Assembly (NCBI GenBank): GCA_002391105.1
Contig: DGRT01000166.1
Coordinates: forward strand, 1 to 17,539
DNA from: Lachnospiraceae bacterium UBA4381
GTDB lineage: Bacteria; Bacillota; Clostridia; Lachnospirales; Lachnospiraceae
Direction of reading: 5' to 3'
Length of the DNA stretch: 17,539 nt
The notes beneath the pieces are model-generated. The model did not search any database and was not told the DNA's origin. It saw only the letters and a list, made by a program, of their open reading frames with translations. Of the stretch, positions 14,611-17,539 are shown one piece after another; within the stretch, counting starts at the first letter, position 1, and each line of letters starts with the position of its first letter. The position numbers and the translations under genes were made by a program.

Positions 14611-17539
14611 TTATTTCGCCCATGCTCCATCAGAGCCAAGATAACATCCATCAATCGAAATGTCATGAGCCATATAGCCTGATGCGTAGAAGTAGAACCA
14701 TCTTCCGTTTATCTTCATCCACTCATTTGCAGGATACCAGCCGGAACCATCTATAAAGTACCAGCCATAAGTATCCATCTCCCATGAACCAGTGTAAGGA
14801 TAGTTCACATGATCCCAGGCACCGTTCATATCCAGCCAGTAACCATCTCTATAAGAAGTTACTTCCTTATAACCTTTTTCATTAAAGTAATGCCAGTAAT
14901 CATCAACCTTGACCCATTCATTTACAGGATAATAGCCTGATGTATCTTCCCACCATATACCTGTTTCATTCTGCATCCAGTAGCCCTTTGGCTGATATGT
15001 CCAGCTTCCATCTGCACCAATCCAGTAGCCTTCTATCCACTCATTCTGAGCAAGAGTTCCATCCTCATGTCTGTAATACCATACTCCGGCATCATTCTGG
15101 AACCAGCCGGCCTTGATAGTGTTATTCTTATCTTCAGAAGAACCATTTGTATTATTGGTATCACTACCAGATGTTTTATCTGAAGAACCTCCTGATTCCT
15201 TACCGGTATTAGTATCTGTCTTGCTGTCTGTGTTCTTATCGTCTGTCTTACTGTCTGTATTCTTATCGTCTGACTTACTGTCTGTGCCCTTGTCGTCTGT
15301 CTTACTGTCTGTGTTCTTGTTGTCTGTCTTACTGTCTGTGTTCTTATCGTCTGTCTTACTGTCTGTATTCTTATCGTCTGACTTACTGTCTGTGTTCTTC
15401 TCGTCTGTCTTACTGTCAGTATTCTTATCGTCTGACTTGCTGTCTGTGCCCTTGTTGTCTGTATTACTGTCATCCTTATTATCCTGAGAATCTGTATCAT
15501 TATCCTTTGGATTGGTATTCTCAGCCGGAAGCTTATCGATAGGCTCAGTTTTGGTTTCATTACATACTGTACAGGTATAAGTCTTTACACCTTCTGCAGA
15601 AGTAGTTGGCTCCTTGGTTACAACTCCCTCATTCCAGGAATGATTTCCGGTTGCCTTAGCAACAATATCCGCTTCTGTGATTTCATTTTCACCAGCCTCA
15701 TCGCTATAGAGCTTTCCACATACAGGGCAGGTATAATATTCGATACTGCCATCCTTACCACATGTAGCACTTACCGCCTCAACCTTTTCCAAGGTATGGA
15801 TGCCACCATCATTTACTGCATAAAGGTAGAAGTCATCTGCTGTTCCCCAGCCTTCTGCTCCATAGTTTATGATAAATCCTATCGTAACATCAGTTTTATC
15901 TGTCAATTCAACATTTTCTATTTCCGGATTCTTCCAGTTTCCATTTCCACCCCAGCCGGTAAACTCAATATCCTTGGTATATTCATCATCACCAGCTTTC
16001 AGATATATTTTACTTCCTGTCTCACCTTTGGCATCTCCCTGGAACCATCCACTGAAATTATATGTACCGGGATCAAGAGTTATAGTCTGTTCTACAGTGA
16101 AGCTCTCGGCTGTAGTACTGTAAAAATGTACACTACTCGCACCATCGTGAGGATTGTCAGTTTCTACCGCTGCACCTTTTCCGCTTTCTATAGTCCAGGG
16201 CTCTGTACCATTTTCAAAACTGAAATTAAAATCTGTTAATAGATTCTCCGGCTTAACTGTCAGATTACAAACTGTATCATAACTAATACCATCTCTGACT
16301 GCTTTTCCATTTATTACATATTCACCAATATCTGTAACAGCAGTGACATCATCCTCATTCCATGTTACTTCAAGTTCTTCCTTTGTTGCATCGGTAAGAA
16401 TTGCCTGAACTTTTGTTGGCAGAGCTGCCTCTACACTACCTGAGAGATCAGCGTTATATATAACAGTCACACTCGAATCTTCTATTTTATCTACTGTTAC
16501 TTCTTTAGCAACGGCACCAGTATTGAGGTAACTGTAAACCTTAAGCGAAGGTAGCGCCTTACCATCAAAATCAAAGAAAGCCTGATTATCTATAGCTGAT
16601 CCACCGTACCATTTGCCTGCATCATCAGGATCATATCCTGCTGCAAAGCTGCTGGCCCATCCTGAACCATTTTCCTCCCAAAGAGCTTTGTTTTCTTCAA
16701 GTGTTGCTCCATTATTTATATTTCCAACCGGAATCCATGCTGCTTCCCAGTAGAATACTCCTACACCACAGTTGGAAGCGCCGTTATTGATGCTGTTTAC
16801 TGTATCTACTACGTCTCTTACCCATTTAGCCTGACCATTTATTGTAAATGGATAAAGCAGATCATCGCCTGTATCGTTGGTTCCTTTTCTTACTGTATTT
16901 TCCCAGCCGTCTCCATCATCAAGCGTCCAGGCATAAGAGGTCTCAGCCACCATAACTTCCTTGTTATATGTATCTGCAACATTTTTCAGAACTCTATTCA
17001 GGTTACTGAGTGAACCATGCCAATATGGATAGTAAGAACTTGCAAATACATCATAATCAACTGAGTAATCATCCAGATTTTTAGCATATCCGGCAAGAAG
17101 TCCGGACGTTTCAGGATTCGTAAAATGAACTGCAACTTTAATATTTGTTGTATTTTCATCCGATATTTTTCTTATCGCTGAACTGCCTGCATTAAATATC
17201 TTGCATATATTCTCTGTTGTGGATTCTCCACAAACCTTTCCATTGGTTTCATTACCAACCTGAACCATTCCAACATCTACTCGGGCATCAAGGAGTGTTT
17301 TAAGAGAATTGTAGGTAAAATCATAAACAGCATTCTCTTTATCAGTTATAGAATAATCTGACCATGCCTTTGGTGCCTTCTGCTTTCCGGGATCAGCCCA
17401 GAAATCAGAATAATGGAAATCTATAAGTACCTTAAGTCCTGCATCTGATGCAAGTTTACCCATTTCAACAGCAGTCGCAAGATCATTGTTTCCACCACCA
17501 TAACCATTTCCATCTGCATCATAAGGATCATTCCATACT
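14611..17539 (-). CDS. GH53 endo-beta-1,4-galactanase, modular cell-surface protein, N-terminus missing
   Basis: It should cut beta-1,4-galactan side chains of pectic arabinogalactan outside the cell. The frame is open to the right edge (975 codons seen). The first residues, VWNDPYDADGNGYGGGNNDL, are typical of GH53, so the signal peptide and first barrel strand lie outside. The acid/base is the Glu in QVGNETNG (17248-17250) and the nucleophile the Glu in VMVAETSYAW (16942-16944). After the barrel (to ~16540) come an Ig-like Big_4-type domain (~16500-16240), a beta-sandwich resembling galactan-binding modules (~16240-15800), two CxxC modules (~15790-15550), an Asp/Thr/Ser/Lys linker, and aromatic cell-wall-binding repeats to the C-terminus. 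Anchoring to the cell envelope is inferred from those repeats. The exact binding-module family is uncertain. Confidence 0.92.
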   Translation of the reverse strand, partial: VWNDPYDADGNGYGGGNNDLATAVEMGKLASDAGLKVLIDFHYSDFWADPGKQKAPKAWSDYSITDKENAVYDFTYNSLKTLLDARVDVGMVQVGNETNGKVCGESTTENICKIFNAGSSAIRKISDENTTNIKVAVHFTNPETSGLLAGYAKNLDDYSVDYDVFASSYYPYWHGSLSNLNRVLKNVADTYNKEVMVAETSYAWTLDDGDGWENTVRKGTNDTGDDLLYPFTINGQAKWVRDVVDTVNSINNGASNCGVGVFYWEAAWIPVGNINNGATLEENKALWEENGSGWASSFAAGYDPDDAGKWYGGSAIDNQAFFDFDGKALPSLKVYSYLNTGAVAKEVTVDKIEDSSVTVIYNADLSGSVEAALPTKVQAILTDATKEELEVTWNEDDVTAVTDIGEYVINGKAVRDGISYDTVCNLTVKPENLLTDFNFSFENGTEPWTIESGKGAAVETDNPHDGASSVHFYSTTAESFTVEQTITLDPGTYNFSGWFQGDAKGETGSKIYLKAGDDEYTKDIEFTGWGGNGNWKNPEIENVELTDKTDVTIGFIINYGAEGWGTADDFYLYAVNDGGIHTLEKVEAVSATCGKDGSIEYYTCPVCGKLYSDEAGENEITEADIVAKATGNHSWNEGVVTKEPTTSAEGVKTYTCTVCNETKTEPIDKLPAENTNPKDNDTDSQDNKDDSNTDNKGTDSKSDDKNTDSKTDEKNTDSKSDDKNTDSKTDDKNTDSKTDNKNTDSKTDDKGTDSKSDDKNTDSKTDDKNTDSKTDTNTGKESGGSSDKTSGSDTNNTNGSSEDKNNTIKAGWFQNDAGVWYYRHEDGTLAQNEWIEGYWIGADGSWTYQPKGYWMQNETGIWWEDTSGYYPVNEWVKVDDYWHYFNEKGYKEVTSYRDGYWLDMNGAWDHVNYPYTGSWEMDTYGWYFIDGSGWYPANEWMKINGRWFYFYASGYMAHDISIDGCYLGSDGAWAK
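14614..15115 (-). repeat. C-terminal cell-wall-binding (choline-binding-like) repeats of the galactanase
   Basis: Roughly three degenerate units share G-W/Y-aromatic, NEW, W-Y-F and DGYW/G-W positions, such as AGWFQNDAGVWYY, PVNEWVKVDDYWHYF and PANEWMKINGRWFYF. Such repeats fold as aromatic hairpins and bind wall polymers in many Firmicute surface proteins. Whether choline is the ligand here cannot be told. Confidence 0.75.
15205..15447 (-). repeat. Nine tandem 27-base units coding a TDSK-rich linker
   Basis: Each unit codes nine residues of the form TDSK-T/S-DDKN. Nine full units differ at only a few codons. The array lies inside the galactanase gene between the CxxC modules and the wall-binding repeats. 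The peptide is hydrophilic and low in complexity, as expected of a flexible spacer. Unit gain or loss would keep the reading frame. Confidence 0.9.

Noticed and set aside
15113..15487. Plus-strand 124-codon frame rich in Leu, Ser and Val over the galactanase linker
   Set aside because: It is the antisense reading of the 27-base repeats; no ribosome site, and the galactanase frame is clearly the coding one.
15033..15560. Minus-strand 175-codon frame of RTQTVSQTIR type
   Set aside because: Shadow of the same tandem repeats in another frame of the galactanase gene.

Overview
The window looks like part of a chromosome from a plant-fibre-degrading Firmicute of the Lachnospiraceae type (Butyrivibrio, Pseudobutyrivibrio or Roseburia-like). 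This placement is inferred from low-to-moderate GC, strong AGGAGG-type ribosome sites, a bacterial V-type ATPase, an AraC/cupin regulator, a FucI-superfamily isomerase next to xylB, and a surface glycanase ending in aromatic cell-wall-binding repeats. No 16S or other species marker is present.

Region 1 (1-5600, minus strand) is a V-type ATPase operon read in the order G/H-like stalk, I, K, E, C, F, A; the A subunit runs off the left edge, and B and D are expected beyond it. The K ring subunit keeps every Na+ ligand known from Enterococcus hirae NtpK, so Na+ coupling is predicted. Several genes use GTG or TTG starts, or have a better internal start supported by the ribosome site.

Region 2 (5600-5865) is short and unusual. 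Two good sigma-A promoters stand back to back: one fires left into the ATPase operon, the other right towards an AraC-family gene. Between the rightward promoter and that gene lie 150 bases that fold almost completely. The first part is one long hairpin (5703-5766). The second is a four-way cloverleaf (5771-5852) whose three arms abut with no spacer. All four hairpin tips are GNA triloops, and tandem G.A mismatches recur. This is the best candidate for something undescribed.

Region 3 (5865-6872, plus strand) is the AraC/cupin regulator, convergent with the sugar operon.

Region 4 (7050-14420, minus strand) is a pentose-use operon: GH3 beta-xylosidase, transaldolase, L-fucose/arabinose-isomerase-family protein, xylulokinase and aldose 1-epimerase. 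It has a clear promoter with palindromic operator candidates at 14351-14418 and an intrinsic terminator at 6963-6998. Two 27-base direct repeats flank that terminator. The inferred pathway is: cytoplasmic xylo-oligosaccharides are cut by GH3, the epimerase balances anomers, the isomerase makes ketopentose, XylB phosphorylates it, and transaldolase feeds the pentose phosphate pathway. No classical xylA is present in the window.

Region 5 (14534-17539, minus strand) is a large secreted GH53 endo-beta-1,4-galactanase whose N-terminus is off the right edge. It carries an Ig-like domain, a carbohydrate-binding-like domain, CxxC modules, a nine-residue-repeat linker and cell-wall-binding repeats, and it ends in its own strong terminator.
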